Source: Andrena cerasifolii (lineage: Eukaryota > Arthropoda > Insecta > Hymenoptera > Andrenidae). From it: DNA of 64,000 nucleotides. Position numbers and translations under genes: made by a program. Shown piece after piece: positions 41,806-53,700 of this stretch. Position 1 is the first letter of the stretch. Each line of letters starts with the position of its first letter. The stretch spans positions 1,798,001 through 1,862,000 of the forward strand of contig NC_135120.1 of the NCBI RefSeq assembly GCF_050908995.1. The letters run 5' to 3'. The notes beneath the pieces are model-generated. The model had not been told where the DNA came from. It saw nothing but the letters and a program-made list of their open reading frames with translations, and ran no database searches.

Positions 41806-44800
41806 CTTACATCTGAATACTGAAAAAGAATATACTGAATGCGGAAACTAGTTCTGCTAACAAATCATGTTTCTACTTACCAAATATAGGTGAAGTGAAG
41901 TAGAATATAAAACAAAATGGAGCTTAAAAAATATACTGCACCAATTAACTTAAGTAAATACTAAATATACACTAAAAAGACAGTATGAATTAAAATAAGG
42001 AAACAATACACACATAAAATTTAAATAATATATAGGAATTTTTTAAAGACACTTGGATAACTCTCACTGCACACGTTACTCTTTGACCGAATGGTTCCAA
42101 CTGAATTCAATCAGAAAGAAGAGACGTAGTCGAACGCTAATCTCCTGTGTAACATAAACATCTCGCGAGTCCGTAATCTAAACAGTCCCTTCGATGGGAC
42201 TCGTATTACAGAGTCTCAGCATCCGCGATGGAACGAGCGAGTGAAAAATGCATGCTTTTCGCCATGGCTATATATTTAAAACACAGCATTCTTTGTAATA
42301 AGATTATACTTTTCGATAGTATACATAAAAATGACAATAAATATTGTTTGCACTCCGTAGCACTTGACAAACATCAAGAAATTTTTACAGTTTGGCACAT
42401 TGCTCTTTAAGGGCGGATTTTACCCCCTGAATACCGATTTCGATAAAATCGATTTAATGAGTCGAAAAGTAGAAAGTTTCAACTTTAAAATGGTTTTTAT
42501 TTCATCAACTTTGGATGAATTTTAACAAAGTTATGGGAGTTTGAAGACTTTAAAATAGCCATGTCCGGGTTTTGGGGCCAAATACCCCACTATGCGGCGT
42601 GAGACAATTGTTTATATTTTGTTGCACCGCCATGTTCGACAGGTAATTGAAACAGTCTGTGTACTGTCAAACCATTAACATTGAAAGCTGCGATTCCGGT
42701 AGGCGCCATTACAGCCGTTTCTTTTCCCAAATTTTGTTTAATATAACCCTGTAAAGCTTGAATCAAACGACTCTTACCGGTACCACCTTCTCCACTGACA
42801 AACAGTCTCATTTTCTGAATTTAAAGCCGAAACTATTTTTTCGAAAATACTTTTTTGATCAATATTCAAGCCAGCAATCATTTCCAAAAGTTCCTCTCCG
42901 TTCACGTTATTATTAGCAGCGTCATGAAAATCTTTCATCGCATCGCCAACTTCGAAAGGATCACATTCTAATGCATTTTCTTCGCGGTCGATAGAATTAT
43001 TTTGAGATGGTTCTTTTGTTTTTTCATTTACCATTTCCTTAACGGCTTCAATGCATTCTTCTAAATCAGTCAACTTTTTATGATATTTCACTGCTTCTTC
43101 TAAAACAGTTTGTACTGCTAAAAATGACTCTGAGTACGTTTCACATCCATTTTTCAATTCATCTATATCTCTCCAAGGTTGAAACAACAATAGTAGGGCA
43201 TAGAAATATCTTTCTGGCTGAGTTTTCGAATTATTCCTGTAGTGATTTACCAAATAAGGTCTCTTTCTTCTTTTGAAATACTTATTTCCTACTTCGAAAC
43301 ATTGGAGTTCGGAATCATCATCATTATTATCTTGATCATCATCTTTATTGCAATCATCATTGTTTTGTGCCTTTTTCGTATCGTACCATCTTGCAAACTC
43401 GTACAAACTCATCGATTCGTGTTGGACTGGTCGGTTTGGATAGTAATCGTCAATTATATTTGGGAAGAATATATCAGTCGATTCGGGATCCAAGTTTTCT
43501 ATTTCTTCTTTGCGTTTCACTCTCCGATTTCTGATTACATTGACGTCTAACCATCTAATAGTTGTTTCGCTATCCGTACCGTATAAAGATATTCCTAACA
43601 AAGTATCGGCAGCTTCTAGAGCACCGCATTCTCTATTATTTAAACCTTGCATTCCAATATTCCATAAGCGGGCGCATAATGATTTTGTAGATTCAACGTC
43701 TACAAATATTTCAGCTGCATAACTTTTTTCATGTTTTGTCACGTATTTAGTGCAATACCAACACAGAGTAGTTGAGTTTTCACCTACAAATTAGATATCC
43801 ATATTTCCTTCCCATGCTGTTAAGACAATTGGGTTATAATCGTTAATATTTATTTCTTGTTTGTCACGGGGCAAGTCGTATAATCTACTGCGACTTCTTA
43901 ATTGCTTCCTACCAGCTATAGATGTAGCTACGTCTCTCATCTTTATGTTTTCTGTAACAAGTCTAGGAAAACCAAAACGACACACTCGCTGTATGCGGTT
44001 TTTATTGTTCTTTTTTGTTCTCATGCAATACGAATTGTGATGATGCCTTTGATGGGTATTCACACGTCTATACAAAGTAGGCGAGATTTTTGGATCTGGA
44101 AGTCTACTTACATGTGACATCTCTTTCTATGAAAGCAGCTACTATTTCATCTGAATCTTTGCCTAGAATAGGAGCATCTTTGATCCATATTAATAGGTGG
44201 AAATGTTGCAAACCTCTACCTTGGTATTCTCTCCTCCAGAAATAATGTACCACGTGCCCGATTGGATTATCGATAGAACAAAGAAACTCTAGCATCGCAC
44301 GAAATTTATTATCGAGAAATCTTGACACGGATACTGGATCTTTTGTTAGAATCTCATTTGGCGACATTTTATCCATAAGCGGTGTATTAACTTCTTTAAC
44401 GTATTCAATTAAATCTGACCATAACCATTCAGCTGGACTGAGAGTGAGGAACCAGGTAGCTGGCCCATAATATTCCAGCATGCATCTCAAATTACTTCTA
44501 GGTATATGCCAGAACGGTTCTGTATTTGGAATTCGAGAGAATATAGTCGTTAAATTACACTCGAGAAGGTCCTTTTGTATTAGATTCAAATATGTACTTG
44601 CTGTGCATTTTTCTTTTGGATTAATTATGTTCAATTTTTGATAAATACCAGCTTTCAAACGTCTAATATTTGTCTGATTCAATAAGAAAAATAGGTATTG
44701 CACGTCCAGACGAAACTGAGAATGTTTAGATTTAAGCCGTGCTTTAATATATTCATATTCAGTCAAATAGACTTCTCTATGCTCATGTTCTCCATGCATT

Positions 44801-45525
44801 CCATAAGGATACAAATGTGGGAAGCATTGGAGATTAACGGTCTTACAATAAATATCAATTGGCGCGTCCTTTACCTTTTTTTGCTGATATAATGTAGTCA
44901 CTTTCTCATTAATCCTTTTCTCGTATAATGGATAAATTGTGTATTGTTCGTAAATATCACCGTCTCTATCAGCTTGACTTACCAATGCAGGTAATTTGAT
45001 TTGCTTATCAGTGTTTTCGGCTGTTTTGTTTTCTTTTTGTGCGTCGGAGTCGTCTATTTTATATTCAACTTCCGGCCAATCATTTTTTAATAATTCATTT
45101 GGATTTGGAGGCAAAATGATATTTTCATATAGGCGATTTATCTGTTTCAAACGTACCAAAGCATTATACACGTTTTTTACATTTACAAGATGTTCCCAAA
45201 CCGTTTTCGCTTTTGTTGGTAAACTACGCACCAATATGTAAAATTCTGGATTGATATTGATTGGATCTGTTGGTTTACAAATCTTTTTGAGCGTTTCCTC
45301 TATTGGCAATGGCAAATGAAATGTTCATCCTTTTACTTTCAGGATCATATGTTGATGAGGTATATTTCTTTTGGCTTTCGAGACAGTTTCCATTCGTTGG
45401 ACAACTTGAAATGCTTTTGCTCTTTGTATAAACATTCTTTCATACTCGTTTAATGCAGATATTTCTTTTGGCATTTCTTCAACATATAACTTATTTTTAA
45501 CGCAAGTTGGAGCCATTTGATTCCT

Positions 45526-46988
45526 TTAAAAATTTTCCTTACAATATTTGCATATGAAATCACTGTACAATCCGTTTTTCTCTGCGAAAACACTAAAGTT
45601 TTTCCATGATTCTGATGTCAAGGGCTTCCTCATATCTGCAATTTTGATCACTTCTTTACGGTAGCACAGTTTTTCGCATGAAATGCATACCTCAGCTTTT
45701 TCTTTCAAGAGTCTTATATTTTTTCTCAAATAGAATAAGTAGCTTTTCCTTTTCTGCATACACCAATTATACATTTTCATAGCTTCAACTCGACTACTCA
45801 CTACACATTTCTTTTTCATTTCTGACAGAAGAGATTTGGAAATATTCTTTATATATCTGTCAGAAGAAAGATGAAACTTTATGGTGTAATTGTTTTTTCG
45901 TATCTTTCCGACTTGTGCAATGCGATGTTTTTTGCATATATTGTATTTTTTTCCAGAAATTTTATTCTTTTTTTTCCTATAATAGTTGCGATCATGATTT
46001 TTTCTATCATTAATCTCGGGATTATTTTTTTGTGAATCAGTTTGCAAAATTTGTTCCACTGTATTAGAAGGAGTCTTCATTAATTTGTTATCAAAGTTTC
46101 TTTGATCATTACAATATTGAAGTACAGGAAACAGGTCTATGGTATTAGTTTTTAACATTTTGATCAAATGGTCACGCATTTTATTACGATCATATTGCAC
46201 TTCAGTAGGTTTTACTCTTAATGCAAGTAACACGGCATTAGCTATTGCGTATACGCCACAATCATTGAAATTTGTTTGCATCTGTACCGAGTGAAGAATG
46301 ACACCTTTTTCTTCGAAAAGATAAAATAGAATAATCGTTTTAGGATAATTTCATGGTGTCGATGTACAATTCTTTTGTTCAGAGAATCATATATATAAAT
46401 CAATTTTGTATCATAATAACAGCAAACCCAATGGCCACCTGTGCTATCAGACCAATTTTCGGTCGCTTGGCTGTATAAAATTTGTATATGTTCTTTCGAT
46501 TCGTCTACTGGGATTATTGCATCTGGATATTGTAGTAAAAGCGGATCTATGGGTTCATAACCATGAAATTGTCGCAGAATATTGTTAAAATGGCTTATAT
46601 GCGTGTCTTCTGGTTGGGATATTAGGTTTTTGGACAAAAACGTGTTCGTCTCGTGTTCGGTAAAACAAAGAGATTGTAGATAATAAAGATATATATATAT
46701 ATATATTTGCGCACAACAATAAATCAGCAGTGATCCTACTGGTATAAATACAAGTGTGTTGACTGCTTGATCACTGAGGTATTTTAGGATTATAAACTTT
46801 AACATTTGCTCAAAATGTTTCTTACTTTTACTTTGTACACTCATTCGGATTACAAACGGAAGTGAGAACACGCTCGCGTATTCGCCGGGCCGGTGCCCTT
46901 GTTCTGGAACATTCCCGCGACTCGCAGCGCACTCTGTTTTTAACGCGCGAAGTATGAAATTGTTCAGCGATGCTGTCGCTTCCAACAC
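45526..46988 (-). pseudogene. H1 Ulp1/C48-like protease domain B plus zinc region
   Basis: Conserved elements: DESKEHIQIL, GGHWVCCYYD (His), LIYIYDSL (Asp), then after a frameshift QMQTNFNDCGVYAIANAVLL (Gln and Cys). This is the Ulp1 His-Asp-Gln-Cys layout of SUMO/ubiquitin-like proteases. It is followed by a Lys-rich linker and CISCEKLC / FICKYCKENF zinc ligands leading into the Rep region. An (AT)n microsatellite at 46690-46710 interrupts the N-terminal side. All residues of the catalytic set are present, split by one shift. Confidence 0.72.
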
Positions 46989-47024
46989 TTCTAACCACTC
47001 CCCTATCTGAATGATCTTTTCATC

Positions 47025-47705
47025 TTATTCTGACAATTCCCTTTTTCTCAATTTCATCGCTCGTGGAATTGCTGTAGAGTTATTTGTTCTCGAAATCAAA
47101 TGCTTAGAAGAACGTTTCAAATCAGTTACTATTTTATCATTCATAAATTTATTCTCATCAGCAAACAGTTTTTTGTTATCCTCAGTCATTATATTACCGT
47201 TGGATGGCTGTCTAACGTCTACCTTGATTTTTCGATTTCGAATATTTTTGCATAACCTTTCGTAACATTTTTTCCGTGCAACTTGTAACGGCAAAACTTG
47301 TTGAGGAGTTTTAACATTAAGATCTTGCGAAAAATGTTCGAACTGTATTTCTTCCGTCAACAATTTCAAGAGGTGATTTCGCATAAGTGTTGTATTATAG
47401 TGAACATTTTGTGGTTTCATACCAAATGCTAATGAAACGGCAATTGCTATAGCCATGACTCCACAATCTCTTGTATTTTTTTGTGGTTGAACCATCGGAA
47501 AACGCACGGTTTTTTCCGTACTTGTAATATGAGGATACAATTTTTCTAAAAACAGTTTTTGCTCTTTATGTAATGGATCCGCAAAATTCTGCAGCGTATC
47601 GTATATGTAAATATTTGTCCCGTCATAGTAACTGCATGTCCAACAATGTTGTGGACGATGCAAAATTTGAATGTGATCTAAATCTTTCCTAACGGGTTTG
47701 ATTTC
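47025..47705 (-). pseudogene. H1 Ulp1/C48-like protease domain A
   Basis: DLDHIQILHRPQHCWTCSYYD carries the His, IYIYDTLQN the Asp, and QPQKNTRDCGVMAIAIAVS the Gln and Cys. It parallels domain B closely in order and spacing, so the two look like a tandem duplication in the Helitron N-terminus. The downstream linker is basic. Another partial copy of the linker (DLNFNVPQKYLTEEDKKAI) lies at 47899-47705. Confidence 0.7.
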
Positions 47706-47959
47706 TAAAAGGTTATGTGTAAGATAGGTAGGTAAGATAAGTAAGAAAAAACTGACATATGTGAATCCTCAAGCCGGCCATCGTTTGACTCACATCTTAT
47801 AGCTTTCTTATCCTCTTCGGTTAAATATTTCTGAGGAACATTAAAATTTAGATCCTGTGTTCTAGATATCAGATCTTTATTTTCTACATATACATACATT
47901 TTGGTATTTTTATATATTAACTACCTTTAAACATTATTAAAACTTTTTATATTCGAGAC

Positions 47960-48072
47960 TTGGCGCACTGCATCCCAACGAATGATGTTATAAGATAAGG
48001 CGCGTATGCAGCCTGTATAAAGTTTACTCGGAATAGCGCACAGCAGCTGACCGAGTGTACTTTATTTAATTT
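47960..48072 (+). repeat. About 110-bp repeat beside H1 (partner at 58028)
   Basis: GGCGCACTGCA...GATGTTA...ACTCGGAATAGCGCA...CGAGTGTACTTTATT recurs at 58028-58132 in the same orientation. One copy lies 5' of H1 and the other 3' of H2, so it may mark Helitron flanks, or be an unrelated repeat. Confidence 0.7.
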
Positions 48073-48570
48073 GGAAATATTCCAACCTGTAAAAAACAAA
48101 AAATTTGTAATAAACACTATTATATATCATACGTATTATTATTCATAAATGTAAAGGTCACTTACCAAATATAATATTTGTACTTTTATTTCTCCTACTG
48201 AGAAGAATAGAATGTCCTTCCAGGGGACTTGATACTAAAAAGATACACATTTGAATAGAGAAACAGGTTAGTAAAAATCTGCGCAGACTATTATTTGACT
48301 GTAAATAAATCTGTATACATGTATAATGAAACAATAACCCATTCATTGAAAATATGTTCGTTTCATTATGCATAGAGCTTAATTAAAATAATAATGAAGC
48401 ACATTTACATGTAAGAAAATAATGAAGATTTTTCGAATGCCAGGACATGTGTCTCTGTCGATACGAAAAAGAATAGAGCTCCAGTCACCCGCTTCGTTTT
48501 GTGTTTCGAGCCCTCTACGTACCAAACAAATCGATCACGTCTCGCTGCTATCGCGCGAGATCTTCTTTAT
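48073..48570. other. Intergenic, nothing recognised
   Basis: AT-rich sequence without paired ends; short frames have no recognisable domain. Confidence 0.4.
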
Positions 48571-49012
48571 CATCGTGACGTTTCAAAAATGTTAACAACT
48601 AGCAGGTTATTATGATTGAATGACAGCCAAGTGACATTTATAAATTATGCTTTCGAGGCGACACCTACTGGCGTCAAGTGGAGGAGGAAAACGTGACGTC
48701 ATACCTCGTAATCCTAAAAGTATCATTTTTATAACTATTAATTCAGAATAAATCTTATATCTTTTAGACAAATAGCTTGATACATTAAGTAAAACGACAT
48801 ATAGGTTCGAAAAAAAAATGATTCGCTTAATCATGTAAAAACACCGGGACTATGTCATAAAATAAGATAATAAGGCTAAAATAGCTCCGACGACCTGTTA
48901 ATTTCGCTATCTTTCGTGTATAGAGACATGGTCGCTCAGTGTGCCTATGGGTAGAGGGGAAGGGGGAATTAGCTTCCAGACGCGACCGCGTCTGTTGATT
49001 TGTATGTCACAC
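48571..49012 (+). repeat. Dispersed repeat, copy 2 (partner at 28131)
   Basis: Same sequence as 28131-28475 with about 90 extra bases, including TGGTCGCTCAGTGTGCCTAT. The extra block is probably ancestral and deleted from copy 1. Confidence 0.85.
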
Positions 49013-49916
49013 TATAATTCTCTTATTCGAGAATATGTAAACTATTTGTCTCGAAGATTAGAAAAATACTGTACGAAATGTACACGAGAATTATGTTCAC
49101 TTTAATGCATAGGTATTCAAGGTAAAGCTCCATACAAATATTAATACAAAATGAGCTGCAAGTACATAAAGCTGCTTTCTAACTGCGCTTTATATCGGTG
49201 CTTTAATTAACCAATCAAAAAGGATCCAATTTAAAAAAATTGTCGTAAATTAATAGCTTTACAAAATTAATGATATACAAAAAATTTGCGCCAATTATAA
49301 CAATGGTTATTTATAAAAAGAAAAAATGTATTATTAAATAATATTAAGCAGATATATTTTTATACAAATCAATATTTTAATACGAATAAATATTTTATTC
49401 AAAATACTTGGCGCTGCTCACCGAATTGGTGTTGCTAAACTGAATACATATGTATGTATAAATTGCATTAATCTTTTTCTTTCTTTCTTGTGCGTGCGTT
49501 CGTGAATGTGTGTATGTGTGCGTTTGCATATGCTACGTATGATATTAGAGTTAAATATATGTAGAATAAATCTGACTGCGTTTGTAATATGTATATGTAT
49601 ATGTTTATGTATTTTAGATTGTAAGGGAGTTATTGTAAATTATTAATACTAAGACATTTATTTTTTTTTTCGGTTCCGCAGTGCCAGGTATTTTGAATAA
49701 AATGTTTATTCGTATTAAAACATTTATTTGTATAAAAATATATCTGCTTAATATTATTTAATAACACATTTTTTCTTTTTATAAATAGTCATTGTTATAA
49801 TTGGTGCAAATTTTTTGTATATCACTAATTTTGTAAAGCTATTAATTTACGACAATGTTTTTAAATTGGATCCTTTTTGATTGGTTAATTAAAGCACCGT
49901 TAGAAAGCGCAGTTAG

Positions 49917-50678
49917 TGTTCGCACGGCACACGCATGAAAATGATCGAATTTTGCTTTCGCGGTTGTAAGGCTCGATTCACCTGGAGGTACGCGTGTAAG
50001 CCAGACGATCTATCACCCGCCAAATTAATATTGGGTGACTGTTTAAATGAATATGTGTCGATTCTGATCTGAACGATGATCTGAGAAGTTTAGCTCTGCT
50101 CGTGCTGATGGTCCGAACGCTGACCCGATCAAAACACCGAACCGTACTATTCGCGAGCTCATTGACTTCTGGTCTTGTCCACCTTTTCGATGTCAAAGGT
50201 GGACAAGACATCTGAATTTTGGGAGGCGCCAAAATGCCTGATTGGCTCAGCTTTGCTTGAAGAGGAGGAACCTTCCCTCTGCGATTTCGGTGATGGAGGA
50301 GGAATCCTCTCCTTCTTCGTGACGTAGCGGAGGGAAAACCGAGCATCTGGCTAACAAACCTCGCTAGGTTGATCGGCCGGAGCGTCTCGCCGGAGTCGCG
50401 GTTTATGACCGTATTGTCCCGCGAGTCAGCGGTGGTCGATGGTATGTACCGTTTTGAAGTTACCGTATACCACCCGCTGACAGAGCAATCAACGGATTTT
50501 CCCAGAGCGAGGACGGTCGAGGTGTCCAAAAAAATAGCACGATGTCGATTGCCACCTATTAGACATCTGGCAGGCAAATGCTCCCCAAGACTTCGACGGT
50601 AAGCAATTGCCTAGTAATAAAGGGTCGCTGAATTTCTGCCTCGCTCTGAGCCCCCCTTTGTTCCCGTAAGACGGAACA
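49917..50678 (-). repeat. BEL 3' LTR
   Basis: The downstream LTR in element sense (minus strand). It begins after the polypurine tract and ends at the GTTAG duplication. A short inverted repeat (TTGTCCACCTTT...AAAGGTGGACAA) lies near 50170-50210. Confidence 0.95.
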
Positions 50679-50690
50679 TGCTCCCCCCGT
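50679..50690 (-). other. Polypurine tract of BEL
   Basis: On the minus strand the bases before the 3' LTR read AACGGGGGGAGCA, a G-rich purine tract of the kind that primes plus-strand DNA synthesis. Confidence 0.75.
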
Positions 50691-50782
50691 TGAGAGACCC
50701 TTTGATCAAATACATATACCATAATTGAATGAAAATATGATACACTTAAAGCTACGATGCTTATTAAATTAAAAGTCTTTGT

Positions 50783-53700
50783 TTATGCGACGAGTTGTTC
50801 TGTTTCGTTGTGGACCGGAAGCGGCGCGAGTTGCTTCACGTTGCGACTGTAAACACCGCGGAATGTCCGAACGGTAACAGTTCGTATGATGTCGTCTTTC
50901 CCGGGATGAACCTTCTCGATACAGCCGAGATGCCACTGTAGGGGTGGAAGCTGGTCATCCCTAATGACCACGATGGTGCCTTCCTTGATCGTATGGGAAC
51001 CCTTAGTCCACTTATGGCGCACGTTCAAGTGGTTGATGTACTCCTTATGCCACCTGGACCAGAAGTCCTGTTTGACCTTCTGGATGTGTTGCCAATTTGA
51101 CAACCGGTTGGTCGCTGTTGCCTTGAAATCGGTCTCCGGTAGACTCGTTAAAGAATTACCAATTAAGAAGTGACCAGGGGTTAAGGCTATAGGATCATTG
51201 GAATCACAGGAAAGAGGTGTTACAGGACGAGAGTTTAAAATCGCCTCGACTTCAATAACGAACGTATTGAACTGTTCGAACGTGAACAGTTCTTCACCAA
51301 CAACGCGTTTTACGTGGTGCTTGAACGATTTTATCACAGCCTCCCAAAATCCGCCAAACTGAGGCGATAGAGCTGGCATGAAGTGCCACGGTATTCCTTT
51401 GTCCGCCAGGAAATGTTGTACCCTTTCGTTTTTCAGGAGATCTTCGTGAATTTCTCGCAATTCATTATTTGCGCCGATGAAATTCGAACCGTTGTCCCAA
51501 TACATATTACGGCACATCCCTCGACGCGCGATTAGCCGTTTTAACGCCGCGATGAATGCTTCGGTTGTCATGTCACTGACGACCTCTAGATGGACGGCTT
51601 TCGTTGCGAGGCATATAAAAACTGCAACGTAGGTCTTTATACGAGTGCGATTACGGAAACGTCGCTCCTTAATATAGAATGGACCGCAGTAGTCCACGCC
51701 GCAGTTGTAAAACGGTCGGGTTTCTGTGACTCGAGCGGCAGGTAGATTGCCCATAACGTAGTCGGTGACAGGTGGATTCACGCGGAAGCATCTCACACAT
51801 TGCCGAACAATTTTTCGCGTCGTGTTTTTTCCATCGATTGGCCAGTATGTTTGACGAACGGCGTACAGAGTCGAGTTGATACCTGCATGGTGATGCTGTA
51901 AATGAGGTTCGCGAATGATGAGCTCAGTGATACGGTGTCCTTTCGGTAGGAGAACCGGATATTTTTGTTCTTACGACAAGGTGGAGTTTTGTAATCGCCC
52001 TCCGACCCGTAATATTCCCTTATCGTCAAGGAAGGGATGTAACGGCAAGAGCTTACTCTTCGAATGTAGTCCTGCTCCGGTCTTAAGATGGTGAAGGTCT
52101 TGTGCGAATGCGGATGATTGCACAAGTTGTACCACACGATCGTTTGCTGCGTGTAATTCTTCCACGGTCAGAGGTTCCTTAAATCGACGAGGTAGTCTAA
52201 GCCGCAGGCAATACGCGATGATTCGTCGGAGGCGAGACAAACTTGAATAACGATTCAAGATCTCGTCGCTGTTAGTCGTGGTGGTTGCAAAGCAGGTAAC
52301 ACGTTTGGTCTCTGGAACTTCTTCAACGATTTTAAACCTTGACTCTGGCCAAGCCGATTCGACGCTTGAGAGCCAGTGCGGTCCGTGCCGCCAGTTGGAA
52401 TCGTGAAGAAATTGTGTCGGTGATTGTCCTCGCGAGAGTAAATCGGCCGGATTATCGCAAGATCTAACGTGACGCCGTGCGGTGATGTCGGTTTTCAATT
52501 GAATTTCGGACACTCTATTCGCGACGAATGTTTTTAGAGTGCACGGTTCTTTATGTAACCAGTTCAGCACGATGGTAGAATCGGTCCAAAAGATAACGCT
52601 GTCGAGTTCGCGTTTGATGGCCTCTGGAACAGTGGCATATAATGAAACCAGGAGAATTGCACCGCACAGTTCTAAACGGGCGAGACTTATCGTCTTAAGT
52701 GGTGCGATACGAGATTTCGCGCATAGTAAATTTACGTTTATTTTACCGCGTTTGTCAATCGAGCGTATATACAAACATGCTCCATATGCCTGTTCACTCG
52801 CGTCACAGAACCCGTGAAGTTCGATCCTACGCGTTGCGCTCTGAGTAACGTTTCGACCGAAGGATACATTATGGAGATGTTTAAAATCGTTCGCGAATGT
52901 TATCCACTCGGTGTGGAGGCTGGCTGGCAATGACTCGTCCCAGTCCAGTTTAAGATGCCAAAGACGCTGCATCAATATTTTCGCGACGATGGTAACAGGA
53001 GCGAGTAACCCTAACGGATCGACAATTCTCGCGATGGTTGAAAGAATCGTCCGTTTCGTCACCTTCGTGATACCGTGTGGGTCAACGGTGTACGTAACCG
53101 TATCGTTTCGCGCGTCTCATGATACCCCGAGCGTCTTGACCGTTGAATCGCCAAAGAATTTCGGATGGATCTGTTCTTCCGTCAACCCATCGAGAAGTCC
53201 CGGCTCGTTGGAGACTAGAGCTGTACGAGTACTTGAATATTCGGGTAGTTTGAAATCCGAACCAATCCGGGACTCGGTTTCCAAGCCGAGCCAGGTACTC
53301 GAAAGAACCGAGCGACTCGGATAGAACCAAGTACTTGAATGTTTTTCAAGCGGTCCGAAAGAACCGGGCGGATTGGATGAAACCGAGCCGCTCGGATAGA
53401 ACCAAGTCCTTGATGTTTTCCAAGCGGCCCGTAAGAAACCGGGCGGATTGGATAGAACGAAGAGGATTGAATTTTTCCAAGCAGCCCGAAAGAAACCGGG
53501 TGGCTTGGAAAGAAACGAGCGGTCCGCTCGACCTTCATTCGGACCGTTCGTTTCTTTCCAAGCCACCCGGTTTCTTAGGGCCCGCCCGCTTACTTTCCAA
53601 GCTGCCTGGTTTCTTTCGGGCTGCTTGGAAAAATTCAATCCGCTCGGTTCCATCCAATCCGCCCGGTTTCTTTCGGGCCGCTTGGAAAAATTCAATCCGC

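Larger units (their letters stand above)
35995..42594. mobile_element. Transib element, 6,600 bp, in Helitron helicase
   Basis: Ends are GACAGTGGGGTATATGCCCC (left) and, inverted, CATAGTGGGGTATTTGGCCC (right). CGGCG lies directly on both sides (35990-35994, 42595-42599), fitting the Transib CGNCG target. Deleting the insert and one CGGCG joins YKQLSHA to VLKLLRNELKNVSLIIIDE in frame, so the breakpoint is exact. The element carries one minus-strand transposase and a second transposon (36582-39264), leaving about 3.9 kb of Transib itself. Confidence 0.93.
33910..47705 (-). pseudogene. Helitron-type Ulp1-Rep-PIF1-USP polyprotein, copy H1
   Basis: Read from 47705 leftward: two Ulp1-like domains (separate entries); a CX2C zinc region (CISCEKLC, FICKYCKENF); the Rep nickase (45315-43742) with HUH motif QHFHLLIWI and two-Tyr WYCTKYVTK; PIF1 helicase motifs GEGGTGKSR, APTGIAAF, IIIDEVSM, GDLLQLPPV, ITIHKSQGLS and VYVALSR; and a C-terminal USP domain (about 34740-33910). 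The protein would nick and unwind DNA for rolling-circle transposition. Lesions: frameshifts near 46265, 44110 and 42800; stops at 45526, 45325, 43791 and just above 35631; and a 6,600-bp Transib insert (35995-42594). Leftward of the insert the frame also shifts within motif II-III. The USP Cys position is Ser (AGT, 34690-34692) and the His position is Ser (34036-34038). Confidence 0.82.
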
